From Polychytrium aggregatum (Eukaryota > Chytridiomycota > Chytridiomycetes > Polychytriales), in contig NW_026516335.1 of the NCBI RefSeq assembly GCF_025602895.1, positions 1 to 64,000 on the forward strand: DNA of 64,000 nt, written 5' to 3'. Numbering within the stretch: the first letter of the stretch is position 1; every line of letters starts with the position of its first letter. The notes under the pieces are model-generated. The model saw only the letters and a list, made by a program, of their open reading frames with translations, made no database searches and was not told where the DNA came from. This document shows, piece after piece, positions 31,341-42,727 of the stretch. The position numbers and the translations under genes are program-made.

Positions 31341-33001
31341 GTTGATGGAGACAGGAGGGAGGCAAGTGGGTGACGGCGATGGACAGATGAAAGAGAGACA
31401 GATTGTGGCAAAGCAAGCCAAACGCTGGCAAGCCAAATACTGGCCATTGCGCACACACACACAAGCCTGGCTCGATCCGTTGGTTTGCTGGCTGGAGTCG
31501 TTGTTCCTCTTGCACTGCCACATGCACTGCCGCATCCATCGATCATGGAATCGATCATGGAATCGAACATCATGTCGAGTCCTGCATTCTCGCCAAGGCA
31601 AGATGTAACAGCCATTCCATCCAATTCCACATCGACTGCAACACTATGGCTCCAACTTGCTGCACCGAGTACCATCAAGCAGGACCTGAGAGTGTCCAAG
31701 GTTACCATTGCAGCGATTGTGAACGGGTGATACATTCGGTCCATCAAGAAACGTGGCAGTCACTTTCTGGCATCGGCGAACAAGTCCGCTGATCCATGTG
31801 CTCCAGCGAGCAAGCCGTGCGATAGTTTCCCGTCCTGTTTGGCAATCTCAGTGTGGTGCATTCACTCGACCCTCTGGGCAGTTCCATACTAAATCGATAG
31901 CATGATACTCGGCCTTCTCGAGTCGCTTGGCTTCCCGGCAATGTGAGCACACCGGGAGATCGAGTCGCTTGAATCGCCGTCGCAGGATCAGGCTGAAGTA
32001 CAGCTGTTTGTCCAGTACTCATCCATTACTGCAGACCAAGGACATTGTGGGTGCTCTGGATCCACTTGGTCGCCTGGGTGGCGTCTTTCGCTTGCGGTGA
32101 ACCATCCGAGCGAGACAGCATCCTTGATCCAGACCCAGAAACGCACCACTGAATGGTCACGACCAACGCGATGTTTTGAGGTAACAACGTATCTGTTCGA
32201 CGACCAAAATCCGAGGTGTCCTGTGTTTTATTGAATTGGGGGTAGTTGTGCTGCCCGCAGTCTGCCTGCGGGTCCTCTGGATGGGGCATTTGGCTCAATC
32301 AGAGACTTGCTTGCAACTCATTCCCTTCAAATGCAGCATCCAAGTCCCATGTCTGCGGAATCGCCATGACCCAGCGGGCTCGTACAAAACAGACATTAAA
32401 ACCACACCATTCTGTATTGTGTGGCTTGCCTTGAACCCAGTGGCGACATCAAGGGTGAGGGACGCATCCAAAGACAAATGCACCACACGACTAACTGCAA
32501 GATTCCCACATATGCCCGGCTCCTTCATGGATTACTGCTGTCCCGGTGGAAGCCGGCAAGCTGGCAAACGGAGATCCCATCGTGGAACATGCCACGATCA
32601 ACCTGTGGAGCTGATCTGGCATTGCTCATTCGCGCCTTGTAAAGTCTCCACGAACGACAAGTTTGATTCAGCGAGTCTGCGTTTGACCTCTGAGCAACCC
32701 AATCCAAACGATCGAGCTGGATGACGGAAATCAGATGATGGCCGGTGCCACCGTAATGCGAATACACAGCAGTGAAAGCAGCACAAGCTGAAGTGGAAAC
32801 CTCATTTTACCCTGCACGAGTTTCCAACATCGCTGTTGAGTGGTCGGCTGCAACCCATGCTTGTCGACAGGAAGTATCAACCAAGGGCTCTCCAGACATC
32901 CCCAACAATAACATCCCAACACCAACATCCAAGCCTGCTGCGCACGCTGTCGTCTCAAAACCCGCTTCTGCTCCGCCGTTCTTGCTCTGCTGCCGTCGTC
33001 C
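31341..33001. other. Intergenic region between divergent Sel1 genes
   Basis: About 1.66 kb holding the 5' flanks of both Sel1-repeat genes. Short ORFs on both strands show no recognisable domain or convincing codon pattern. No RNA gene was seen. Confidence 0.5.
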
Positions 33002-33832
33002 ATGCCTCCTCTGCGCAAGAACTTCCCCGCCTCCACAGACTACGTCGACAGGAAGCATGGCCCGCCGCCGAGCCCCGAGGAGCTCGATGCCCTCTGCGCC
33101 CGCGCCGACGAGCTGATCGCCAACCTCGACCTCGAGAAGGGCTATGCCGCCTTCAAGGTGGCTGCCTCCTGGAGCCATCCCCAGGGGCTGATGGGCTTGG
33201 GCCTCTGCTACCGGTTCGGCTTTGCTGTCGCCGTCGATCTGAAGCAAGCGTTCGAGCTCTTCTGGGACGCATCCAGAAAGGCGCACCCGCAGGCCATCTT
33301 CATGGTCGGCCACTGCTGCGAGGAGGGCATCGGCGTGGACCGCAACCTCGAGGCCGCCCTCCAGCACTATGTCGTCTCGGCGACCTTTGGCCACCTGGAA
33401 GGCATGCTCAAGGCTGCCGAGATGCACGAGGCCGGGCTCGGATGTGCCCACAACGAGGAGCGGGCGCTCTTCTTCTACAAGATGGCCGCCGAGGCCGACC
33501 ACGTCCCGTCGATCCTGCGGGTCGCCCGAGCATTCGACTATGGATTCATCTATCCCCAGCGACCCAGGGAGGCTTTTGCCTGGTATCTTCGGGCCGCCCG
33601 CCAGCACAGCGCCGAAGCCCAGATCCAGGTTGCATGCTGCTACTACACCGGCAACGGCGTGCCCAAAGACCTCAACCGATGCATCGAGTGGCTGAAGCAT
33701 GCCAACAGCCACGGATGCAGCTATGCGAGGAAGAACCTGGAGCTCCTGATGCACGAGGTCCAAGGCAAGCAGACTCTGGAGCCGCCTCCGAGCCACCTCA
33801 CCGACAGCAGCAACCACACAGCGCCGGAATAG
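33002..33832 (+). CDS. Small Sel1-like repeat protein
   Basis: 276 aa, single exon, ATG at 33002. After a short N-terminal region (residues 1-50) it consists of Sel1-like repeats of about 36 residues, with GLGLCYRFGFAVAVDLKQAF, GHCCEEGIGVDRNLEAALQH and ACCYYTGNGVPKDLNRCIEW as clear units. It ends in a polar tail. It is divergently oriented to the larger Sel1 gene and differs from it in sequence, so they are not a recent duplication. A role as a scaffold or regulator (Chs4/Skt5-like proteins in fungi carry such repeats) is possible but not shown. GC content and codon use are high-GC, unlike the AT-richer flanks. Confidence 0.88.
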   Translation: MPPLRKNFPASTDYVDRKHGPPPSPEELDALCARADELIANLDLEKGYAAFKVAASWSHPQGLMGLGLCYRFGFAVAVDLKQAFELFWDASRKAHPQAIFMVGHCCEEGIGVDRNLEAALQHYVVSATFGHLEGMLKAAEMHEAGLGCAHNEERALFFYKMAAEADHVPSILRVARAFDYGFIYPQRPREAFAWYLRAARQHSAEAQIQVACCYYTGNGVPKDLNRCIEWLKHANSHGCSYARKNLELLMHEVQGKQTLEPPPSHLTDSSNHTAPE

Positions 33833-35033
33833 CAACTTCAGCTTCGGCTTAGCGAAACAAACTGCTCTTTGGACGACCAGACTGCCACCAGTGCCACCCA
33901 CTGCCAGCTGAAACCACCTGCTGGTCCATCAGCGCATCGAATGCTTGTATCGAATGCCTCCATCAATGCTTGCATTGATTGCACACTGCAAGTCTCGCAG
34001 CGACCGTCCGAGCAGATGTCTTCTTCTCCAACGTTCACCCTCCGGAGCTGTGCGATCGATTGGTGCAGTTGAGACGGCTGTCCCGGCCTCGAAGAGGCAT
34101 AATGTCGCATCCATGAGTGGCCGTCCCTCCCGGCATCATGGTTGAATACACTGGCTGTGTCGTCCATGCGGCAGTCTGGACAAGCAAACGATACCTGGTG
34201 CATCTGGGCGAGCAACAGGAGTCATGGATCGGATCGGATGTGAGCAGCCGGGGGCTCATGGTGGTGCGCTGTCTCGGCTGCCTCTTGGCCCTCATTGTTG
34301 GTCTGCAGCATTATTCCTCCTTCAACCTCGCTTGTTCTGGACCTCGGACACTATTGAAGACTCATCCTGCCAGCGACGAGATCAGCAATAGACACAACCG
34401 AATGATGCATGGATTTGGGGCTATCTTCGATGCCTCGCAATGTCTACAAAGCACGATCAAAATTGGATCAGTATCATGCCGCTGATGCAAATGCTTGAGA
34501 TTGTGACGATGATCCTTTCGCCATCTCTTTGGAGTTAGAGCAAAAAACACGAATCGAGGCTTCGGAGACAGACCTTGGTTGGTATTTTGAACGGTTCTCT
34601 CCAGCTTGGAATAGTGGTGCGCTGTGGGAAAGGAAAACGCCCACGCCGAGTTGATGAAAACGCAGCACGAACGGGTTTTACTCATGGCCTCACCGGTGAT
34701 GGAGATTGCTCCATGTACCCAGGCAGAACACCGCTGGAGCGACATGAGTATCAAGCGTGTAGCCATGGGGAGTGATGAAGTGAATCTTGGTGGATCGATA
34801 ATACCAAATAGAGTAGCCTCATATCTCAAAGTGGTGTTTGATTCCTTCACTTTGTGACTCGGTGCGGGCCGGCAATTGACCAACTGGCAACGTATGACCA
34901 TCAGACGGGTTCTGATGACAAGGTCATTTTTCAAACAAATTTATTCAAACTTCTGTATAAAAACACTAATTTGATCTCAGAACACAGGTGTTCCCCGTTT
35001 GCATACTCAAGAACTGTCTAGAAACTGAAAAAT
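33833..35033. other. Intergenic region, no gene seen
   Basis: About 1.2 kb between two convergent genes. Only short ORFs without domains are present. The final part (34920-35030) is AT-rich and probably contains the 3' UTR of the minus-strand gene. Confidence 0.5.
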
Positions 35034-38000
35034 CTAACGAGCATTCGGAGTAGGAACAATGACTGGAATTGAGGCGGTCAAGATGGCGGCGCCGTTGGCT
35101 GCAACAAGAGACGCAGCCGTTGGCGCGATTGTCTCGGTAAGAGTCTCGGTGAAGGTGGCAGTGAATGTCGCGGTAATGATACCCGCAGTGATTGTGTCGG
35201 TAACTGTGGCGGTGGGAACAGCCGTGGAAGAAGTGATGGTTGTGGGTTTGATCGAGGTGGAAGATGCTGAGGAAGTGTGAGTTGAGGAAAATGTGGTGGA
35301 TGGGAACGTGGGGAATGCAGTTGTGGTCGAAGTGTGGGAAGTGCTAGCGCTGGTGATGGTACTGGGCTTGGCGGTGTTGGAGGCAGTCGACGAGGAGTGG
35401 GAGGTGCTGGCGCTAGTGATGGTGCTGGGCTTGGCGGTGTTGGAGGCAGTCGACGAGGAGTGGGAGGTGCTGGCGCTGGTGATGGTACTGGGCTTGGCGG
35501 TGTTGGAGGCAGTCGACGAGGAGTGGAAGGTGCTGGCGCTGGTGATGGTGCTGGGCTTGGCGGTGTTAGAGGCAGTCGACGAGGAGTGAGAGCTGCTAGC
35601 GCTGGTGATGGTACTGGGCTTGGCGGTGTTGGAGGCAGTCGACGAGGAGTGGAAGGTGCTGGCGCTGGTGATGGTGCTGGGCTTGGCGGTGTTAGAGGCA
35701 GTCGACGAGGAGTGAGAGCTGCTAGCGCTGGTGATGGTACTGGGCTTGGCGGTGTTGGAGGCAGTCGACGAGGAGTGGGAGGTGCTGGCGCTGGTGATGG
35801 TACTGGGCTTGGCGGTGTTGGAGGCAGTCGACGAGGAGTGGGAGGTGCTGGCGCTGGTGATGGTACTGGGCTTGGCGGTGTTGGAGGCAGTCGACGAGGA
35901 GTGGAAGGTGCTGGCGCTGGTGATGGTGCTGGGCTTGGCGGTGTTAGAGGCAGTCGACGAGGAGTGAGAGCTGCTAGCGCTGGTGATGGTACTGGGCTTG
36001 GCGGTGTTGGAGGCAGTCGACGAGGAGTGGGAGGTGCTGGCGCTGGTGATGGTACTGGGCTTGGCGGTGTTGGAGGCAGTCGACGAGGAGTGGGAGGTGC
36101 TGGCGCTGGTGATGGTACTGGGCTTGGCGGTGTTAGAGGCAGTCGACGAGGAGTGAGAGCTGCTGGCGCTGGTGATGGTACTGGGCTTGGCGGTGTTGGA
36201 GGCAGTCGACGAGGAGTGGGAGGTGCTGGCGCTGGTGATGGTACTGGGCTTGGCGGTGTTAGAGGCAGTCGACGAGGAGTGAGAGCTGCTGGCGCTGGTG
36301 ATGGTACTGGGCTTGGCGGTGTTGGAGGCAGTCGACGAGGAGTGGGAGCTGCTGGCGCTAGTGATGGTGCTGGGCTTGATGGTGTTGGAGGCAGTCGACG
36401 AGGAGTGAGAGCTGCTGGCGCTAGTGATGGTGCTGGGCTTGGCGGTGTTAGAGGCAGTCGACGAGGAGTGAGAGCTGCTGCTAGCGGTAGAAGCATGCGA
36501 AGTGCTGGAGCTGGAACTTGACTTGACAGTGGAAGCCGAAGCGGAGGTGTGAGTAATAGCGGTTGAAGTGTGGGGAGTGCTGGAAGCGGAGCTGGGTTTG
36601 ACCGTGGCAGTGGAAGTGTGAGATGTACTGGCGGAGGGAGTGTGGGAGATGCTCACGATCGAGCTGGAAAGAGTGGCGGTCGACGAGTTACGCGAAGTGA
36701 TAGTTGAGAAAACCGACTGGGTGGATGAAGGGGTGATACTGAAACTGGTAGTATGAGTAGAGAAGACACTGGAAAGTGTAGGGAAAGCGGTAGTGATGGG
36801 AAGAGTAGTAGAGGGATTGGTTTGGGAAGTAGTTGACGAAGCGATGGCCGAGGAAGTAACGACGGTGGAAGGAATAAAGGTGGACGAAGCGATGGCCGAG
36901 GAAGGAACAAAGGTGGAAGGAACAAAGGTGGAGGAAGGAATGGTGGAGGAAGGAATGGTGGAAGGAGCAGAGGTGGATGACGCGATGGCTGAGGAAGTAA
37001 CGACGGTGGACGAAGGAACGATGGAAGGAGCAAAAGTGGAAGAAGGAACGATGGAAGGAGCCCCGGTCGCACTTGTAGTGAAGGCTGATGACACAACTTC
37101 GGTGGTGGAAGTGGTGGGAATAGCTTCGGTGGTAGTGTTGACCGAGATAGAAGTGGTGGAAACGGGAAGAGTAGTACTGGTGGTCGCAGACTCGGTGGTA
37201 GTAGTGGTGGTGGCAATGGGCTCGGTGGTGGTGGTGGTAGTGGTGGTAGGCTCGGTGGTGGTGGTGGTGGTGGTAGTAGTGGTGGTGGTGGTAGGCTCGG
37301 TGGTGGTGGTGGTGGTGGCAATGGGCTCGGTGGTGGTGGTGGTAGTGGTAGTAGTGGCAATGGGCTCAGTGGTGGTGGTGGTGGTGGTGGTGGTGGTAGG
37401 CTCGGTGGCAGTAGTGGTGATGGTGGTGGTAGGCTCGGTGGCAGTAGTGGTGATGGTGGTGGTGGCAATGGGCTCGGTGGTGGTGGTGGTAGTGGTAGTA
37501 GTGGCAATGGGCTCAGTGGTGGTGGTAGTGGTGGTAGGCTCGGTGGTGGTGGTGGTAGTGGTGGTGGTGGTGGTAGGCTCGGTGGTAGTAGTGGTGGTGG
37601 TGGTAGGCTCGGTGGCAGTAGTGGTGATGGTGGTGGTGGCAATGGGCTCGGTGGTGGTGGTGGTGGTTGCTGTAGTTGTTGCCGTTGTATCCGCCAATGG
37701 GGCGAAACATCCATTCTCACCATTGGACCATAGCTTCTGAACAACATAGACACTTCCGTCGGTTCCCGTTACAGAACCCTGAATGTGATTGCACAGATCG
37801 CCAATCTCATTTCCCTGTCCATCAGTCCAAGAAGTCAAGGTCGGATCAGTAATGACGTCAGCGAGCTCAGCAGAGGCTACGGCCTGCAAGTTGTTCAGTT
37901 CCAAGGCATCGGCTCCACATCCAGTGGCGCAGCCGCTTGTACTGAGATCCGGAATGGCTCCGTAGTACAAGAATTGGGTTTGGGTGCCGGAAATGCTGCT

Positions 38001-38825
38001 GATGTCGACATAGCCGTGAAAGGCGCAGAAATCAATGCAAGATGTCTTTCCGCCGGTAGTGAGCGTATATCCGCTTGCAAAGTGGATGGGATAATAGCTG
38101 TTGGTTGTCGGTGCGATGGTTCCAGTGCTCACGAGGCTCAGCAGCCACGTCTGATTGATAGCCAAATAGACCTATGTGTCAGCAAAACTGCGTTCTGCGA
38201 TTGTACCTATTGGCACTCCGATCATGGTTGCTTCACCGAACCATGGCTTGGTGTTGGAACTTCACCATGACGTTAGCGTATTCACTGTACCTCGATGTCG
38301 CTCTTGTCGGAAGTGGCGGCGAGACTGCCACTCAAGCTGACGGAAGCGGTGAAACTGCCGGCACCGATAGCCGAGCCTTGAGGGCTATATTCGGCCACTG
38401 GCTCGGTTCACGGTTTGATTCATATATTCGAAGGCGGTGTTAGATTCCCGGGCATGCTCTCTGTTGCTGTCGGCACCAATGAGATTGTGGGATGTTCAGG
38501 GTAGCTTGCTCCAGCAGCAAAACGGCGAGCAGTACTTACGGCCAGAGACATAGGACGAGCCGGCAATGGCGCCGTAGAATGTGTCAAGTTGGCTCTGGTA
38601 GCTAACACTTCCGCCATAGTAAATTGGGCTGATATTGACACTGGAAAGGACGGGGCCGCTGCCAAAGACGAGATTGGCAGTGGTGGGAATGCTAGGTGTG
38701 TCGTTGATGACTTGGATGCTGCTCGCGGTGGCTGGGACTTGTCGAGTGAACAGCCGGACGACGGGAGCTGCCGCGGCGGTGCCGGCGAGAACAAGGGCAA
38801 GGAAAGATGATTTAGAGAATGTCAT
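35034..38825 (-). CDS. EXORDIUM/phi-1-like secreted protein with giant Ser/Thr mucin tail
   Basis: Three exons fit exactly: 38540-38825, 38291-38397 and 35034-38171, with GTAAGT and GTACAG donors and CAG and TAG acceptors, giving 1176 aa. An N-terminal signal peptide (LALVLAGTAAAA) is followed by a Cys-containing globular domain (about 35-290) with ISPIYYGG, IGAGSFTASVSLSG, CIDFCAFHGY, GCATGCG and SAELADVITDP-EIGDLC motifs. These resemble the fungal/bacterial relatives of plant EXORDIUM/phi-1 proteins. In those the SAEL position is, as recalled, usually SHEL, so a metal-ligand histidine may be lost. The remaining ~880 residues are Thr-rich (TTTTTEPIATTTT) and Ser/Thr-rich 21-residue repeats, probably O-glycosylated, ending in a hydrophobic C-terminal stretch. 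Likely a wall or surface protein. The family assignment is moderately sure; the gene structure is well supported. Confidence 0.82.
35340..36490. repeat. Coding minisatellite, 63-bp unit
   Basis: About 18 near-identical 63-bp units encoding a 21-residue Ser/Thr repeat with core TASNTAKPSTITSAS. Units differ at a few positions (AKP/IKP, STS/SSS/STF), in patterns suggesting unequal exchange. Long open frames on the opposite strand are shadows of this repeat. Confidence 0.95.
37195..37665. repeat. Coding microsatellite-like tract (Thr-rich)
   Basis: GGT/AGT-rich repeats encoding runs of Thr broken by EPIA or EPTT. They form the hinge between the globular domain and the 21-residue repeats of the surface protein. 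Confidence 0.9.
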
Positions 38826-40189
38826 GTTGGCGGACAATCCGAGCAGGGATATGGGGAGACGGAGACAGCAGTTGGGGTTTACGGTGCTGCCGAGAAGCGT
38901 CGTCTGCGAGAAAGAGGTGAAACAGCGGCAGCGGGCAGGATATATACGTTCGGAGCAAAGGCCAGCAAGACCAGGACCAAGCTGCAAGCTGAAACAGGAA
39001 TTGCGGAACGCCGGTGCGGTGCGGCCAACGACTGGCTGGAAACACAAACGTGCGCAAGCGGAGTGTTTCTTTGCAACAAGCTTGGTGGCGTAGCACATGT
39101 TGCAGAGGAAGGCAGCAAGGGGCGGCCGGGGCGGTGGAGCACAACGGGGCGATTGCGACAGGCCATGCGGCGAGCGTGCACGAGCGCCAGCACGTCACAT
39201 CATTGGTGATGCTTGCATGGCTTGGCGGCGGCCAAAGGCCGCTCTGGCTCTGTACCTTGGCACCACGACGGCACGTTCGTCGAGTGGGCAACGTGGCACG
39301 GAACGTTTCGCGCGCACCAACCAAGACAAAGGGCGCTCCACCGGCAGAGCCCGAGCCAGAATGCCAGCCCGAACGTGCCTGGTGCCTCGAACTGCCAATA
39401 TATTGGTCAATCGAAGTGCACTGCTTGGTACGACGCCGACTCGACCAGGCCTGCGGCAAGTCCATCTCCCTTTGTGCAGGCCCCGCATCGCTGTCGCCAC
39501 CCCAGGCCCCCTCCCGTCATTGCTGGCGGACGCATCCTCGTCCCCCGCCCTCCAACTTGGGCGCTCCTGGGTCGCGGAGGTGGCAAATTTGCTCCGTGTC
39601 TGAGCCAGACGGGAGGTGCTCGCATCGGGGGGGGGGAGGGATCATCCCCGATATGTCGGAAACAGATTCCTGATGGCAACAGCAGCAGAGCGGAAAGGGA
39701 TTGTCAAAGACGGCGGCGCCGAGATACGACTTCACAAGTTGCGAATGCATCACCCATCCAGACTCCTCTAGGCCTCGGATCATGCATTTGACTGCCACAG
39801 CGCGATACAAGTGCACTTTGTTATAAAGCATCAATATATTGTGGGCTCTCGGTCAAATATCAGCAGTTACGAATCAAATCGTCCTCCATCAAAGTGACAG
39901 CTGAGGCAATTGGCCAGAAAAGCGAACAAGTTGCAAAATTTAATGATGGAGCATTAACAAAGGGCAGGGGAGAGTGAGCTAGTCGATCGGGGTTCCCCCA
40001 CGAGCACTAAAATCCATATCGAAGCCAGGGAAGAGTGAAAGGAGCTTAGAGAACATATTCTGTGATGCAAATCGAAACGCTTCCAAGACAGAAAGACTGA
40101 AGGACTGAAGATCGCAGTGGGTTGAACTGATTCGACTTTATAATCGAGGTCGGCGAGTCGGACTGGCGCGCCATGGATGGTGGGGACAC
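38826..40189. other. Intergenic region, no gene seen
   Basis: 1.36 kb between two minus-strand genes. It contains the 5' flank of the EXORDIUM-like gene and the 3' flank of the next gene. High GC around 39080-39600 creates overlapping ORFs on both strands with no domain. Confidence 0.5.
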
Positions 40190-41069
40190 TTAAGGGCCAG
40201 GAGCGCCGGCGGTGGTGGTGGTGGCAACGGGAACGACAGTGGTAGTGGTGACAACGGGAACGGTGGTAGTGGTGACAACGGGAACGGTAGTAGTGGTGAC
40301 AACGGGAACGGTGGTAGTGGTAACAACGGGAACGGTAGTAGTGGTGACAACGGGAACGGTAGTAGTGGTGACAACGGGAACGGTAGTAGTGGTGACAACG
40401 GGAACGGTAGTAGTGGTGACAACGGGAACGGTAGTAGTGGTGACAACGGGAGCAATAGTAGCCGAGGAAGAAGCAACGTATCCAGAGGTGGAGGCCGAGG
40501 AAGAAGCAACATATCCAGAGGTGGAGGCCGAGGAAGAAGCAACATATCCAGAGGTGGAGGCCGAGGAAGAAGCAACGTATCCAGAGGTGGAGGCCGAGGA
40601 AGAAGTTGAAGACGAGGCGACGTAGCCGGAGGGGGAGGCAGAGGCAGAGTAAGCAGCCGAGGAGCTCGAGACGGGATATCCGGTCGTAAGGGGAATGCAC
40701 TTGTAGACCGAGCTAGCCGTAGCAGCGACCGAAGAGCTGGCGGTGGTGGTGGGAAGTCCGTACGCGTTGACGGTCGCTGTTATCGTCACGGAAAAGTGAT
40801 GAATGTGGGAATCAGCGGAGTTGGTGCAATACGATGTAAAGTTGCGATATGCCGCGACAACCGATATCGATGCATTCCACAGCAAGCAATGTCGGTTGAC
40901 TGGTACCGCCCCTCAAAGCCCAGTGAGGTTTCTGGAGAATGTCGCCTTCAAGAAATACAAGTGACATGGAATCTAAGGAGTACTTACAGGACTGGACATA
41001 GGGGGGAATGTAGGCGGCGTTGACGGCGGCAACAGCCAGGAGCGAGGCAGCGAACAGGGAAAGCTTCAT
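40190..41069 (-). CDS. Secreted mucin-like Ser/Thr-rich protein
   Basis: Two exons: 40988-41069 (27 codons plus one base; signal peptide LFAASLLAVAAVNAA) and 40190-40899, joined by a GTAAGT...CAG intron, giving 263 aa. After cleavage there is a ~75-residue N-terminal part with potential N-glycosylation sites (WNAS, RNFT) and two or three Cys. It is followed by an 11-residue repeat (SASTSGYVASS, 4-5 copies) and an 8-residue repeat (VPVVTTTT, about 10 copies), ending AGAPGP. No catalytic domain is visible. It is probably an O-glycosylated wall or extracellular-matrix protein. The second-exon acceptor is the best frame-compatible choice but is not proven. Confidence 0.75.
40205..40600. repeat. 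Two coding minisatellites (24-bp and 33-bp units)
   Basis: 40205-40450 holds about ten 24-bp units encoding VPVVTTTT; 40465-40600 holds four 33-bp units encoding the SGYVASS repeat. Both lie in the mucin-like gene. Confidence 0.9.
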
Positions 41070-42727
41070 TTTGGCGGATTCGAGTGGTGTTTCAAAAATG
41101 GAAAGGCGGGCGTTGGCGGACCTTGCGAGGAGGTTTCTACGATCTATGCTCAAGGCAGAATCTAGCGATCTCGGCGTGAAGATGCGGAATTGAGTAGTCA
41201 GGGCGCACGGAGGCTTTATATCGTTTCGCTGTGGAGATTTTAGGTTTTGTGTCCCAGTGATGCAGAAAGCCGCATAATTTGTGCTGGAACCATCAAACGT
41301 GCCTCCGCGCGGAACGAGAATGCCGGTCTCGCGGTTCAGCCATTGGACACAAGTGTCGCGAGCGGCGTCAGAGCAGAAGCCAAGTGGCTGTCGAGATGGA
41401 GGACAATGGCAACAGGCAATGAGCACGCCGCGGCAGCTGGGCTTGAATGGCGATGGAGGGGATAGGTTGAGTGGGTGAACTGGGCGAGTCGACTCGAGTC
41501 GGAGCGCGATGCAACGACTCGGGGCATGGAAGAAAGGGTGGAGCAAGTGAGCTGCATCAGCAAGGAATGAGGCCTTGACCTGATTTGATGGCATGAGACG
41601 CGACAGCGCGCCGACAGAGATTCGTCGGCGGTGACAGGCCACGGGCTTCAATCCGATTGGCGGACCAGCGCCATGGGCAGCCAAGCGGCAGAGGTCCAGC
41701 CCGAAGCAGGACGTTCCCGAGAACGTGCGGCCGTTCGGCTGTGCCAGGGGTGCAACGCGGCCATGCGCGGCTGGTCGCGGTCGGGGAATCAGCCAAGAGC
41801 CGATTAAGGAGCCGGGGCGTGGTGGCGGCGGCGGTGCCATGAGTCTGCCGCGACGTTGCCAGTATCACTGCGGGTCGGTTGCGGAGCCGCGAACCGGCTC
41901 TCAGCAAGTCCGGCACGCCGGGTTACAGGCAGATCGAGTCAGTCACATCGCGCTTGCATGATGGATCGCTGGAACGAGTACTCCGTCGAGGATGTCGCTG
42001 GGGGTGCCGTCGAGGATGTCGTCGAGGATGCCGGTTGCTTGCTTGGGCTCGCTCGTCACTGGCACACCGACACGCATCCCCCGCTATTCTCGATGGCCGA
42101 AACGCAACCTGCCCGCTGCGACCAAGGTCTCCACGTTTCTCCCGCAGGCACGTTGGTTGCGTGTTTCCAACTGGGGGGGGGCAGTTGTGTCTGAGCTTCT
42201 GCCTGGCAACTGTTGGGCTTCTGTTGGGCTTCTGTTGGGCTACTGTTGGGCTTCTGGTGGTCTGCAGCTGCCTTTGTCAAGCCGCATGGGCCCGCCGGTG
42301 GGGAAAGCCGCTCTTGCCACCTGGCCGCCGCCGCCGCCACCGCCCTGCGGCCTGTGCTCTTGGCTTGCAGCCCATGTCCTTGCTTCCAGGCGTGCCTTCG
42401 AAATCACCCTTCGGATTGCGTGACCGTCACAGCGCCTCCGGGCACCGGCTTCGGTCCGGCTCGAGGCCCGATGTCGCCCAAGCCTATCCGCCTCCTCCCT
42501 CTCCTCCGCCTGCGTTTCCCCCCCCCGTCAAGTCCACAGCACCATCAAAGAGTGCAGGACCACCAATCCTCTGGAACGTGCAAATGTGTCCTATTGCAGG
42601 CCAGTCCACAGATACGAGAAAGCACGGACTTTGCCCGTCTCTCCTCACCCCCCGCTCTCGCATCAGAGGAATCCACGACCCGGGATCTTTGAGCAATCCA
42701 CCCGCCGAATGCCAGGATGCAAACCCG
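41070..42727. other. Intergenic region, no gene seen
   Basis: 1.66 kb upstream of the mucin gene and downstream of the sulfate permease. A short tandem repeat of GTTGGGCTTCT type stands at 42205-42255. ORFs here are GC-driven and lack domains. Confidence 0.5.

Noticed and set aside
31602-33001. Short ORFs in the intergenic region between the Sel1 genes (for example 32236-32724)
   Set aside because: No domains, no consistent codon bias, overlapping frames on both strands.
35334-36521. Long + strand ORF with RRGV/GGAGAGDGTGL repeats and the matching Pro-rich ORF at 35078-36496
   Set aside because: Both are alternative frames of the 63-bp coding minisatellite. Only the minus-strand Ser/Thr frame continues in frame with the spliced signal peptide and globular domain.
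36653-37753. Pro/Leu-rich minus-strand ORF and Val-rich + strand ORF (36793-37740)
   Set aside because: Frame shadows of the Thr-rich repeat region of the EXORDIUM-like gene.
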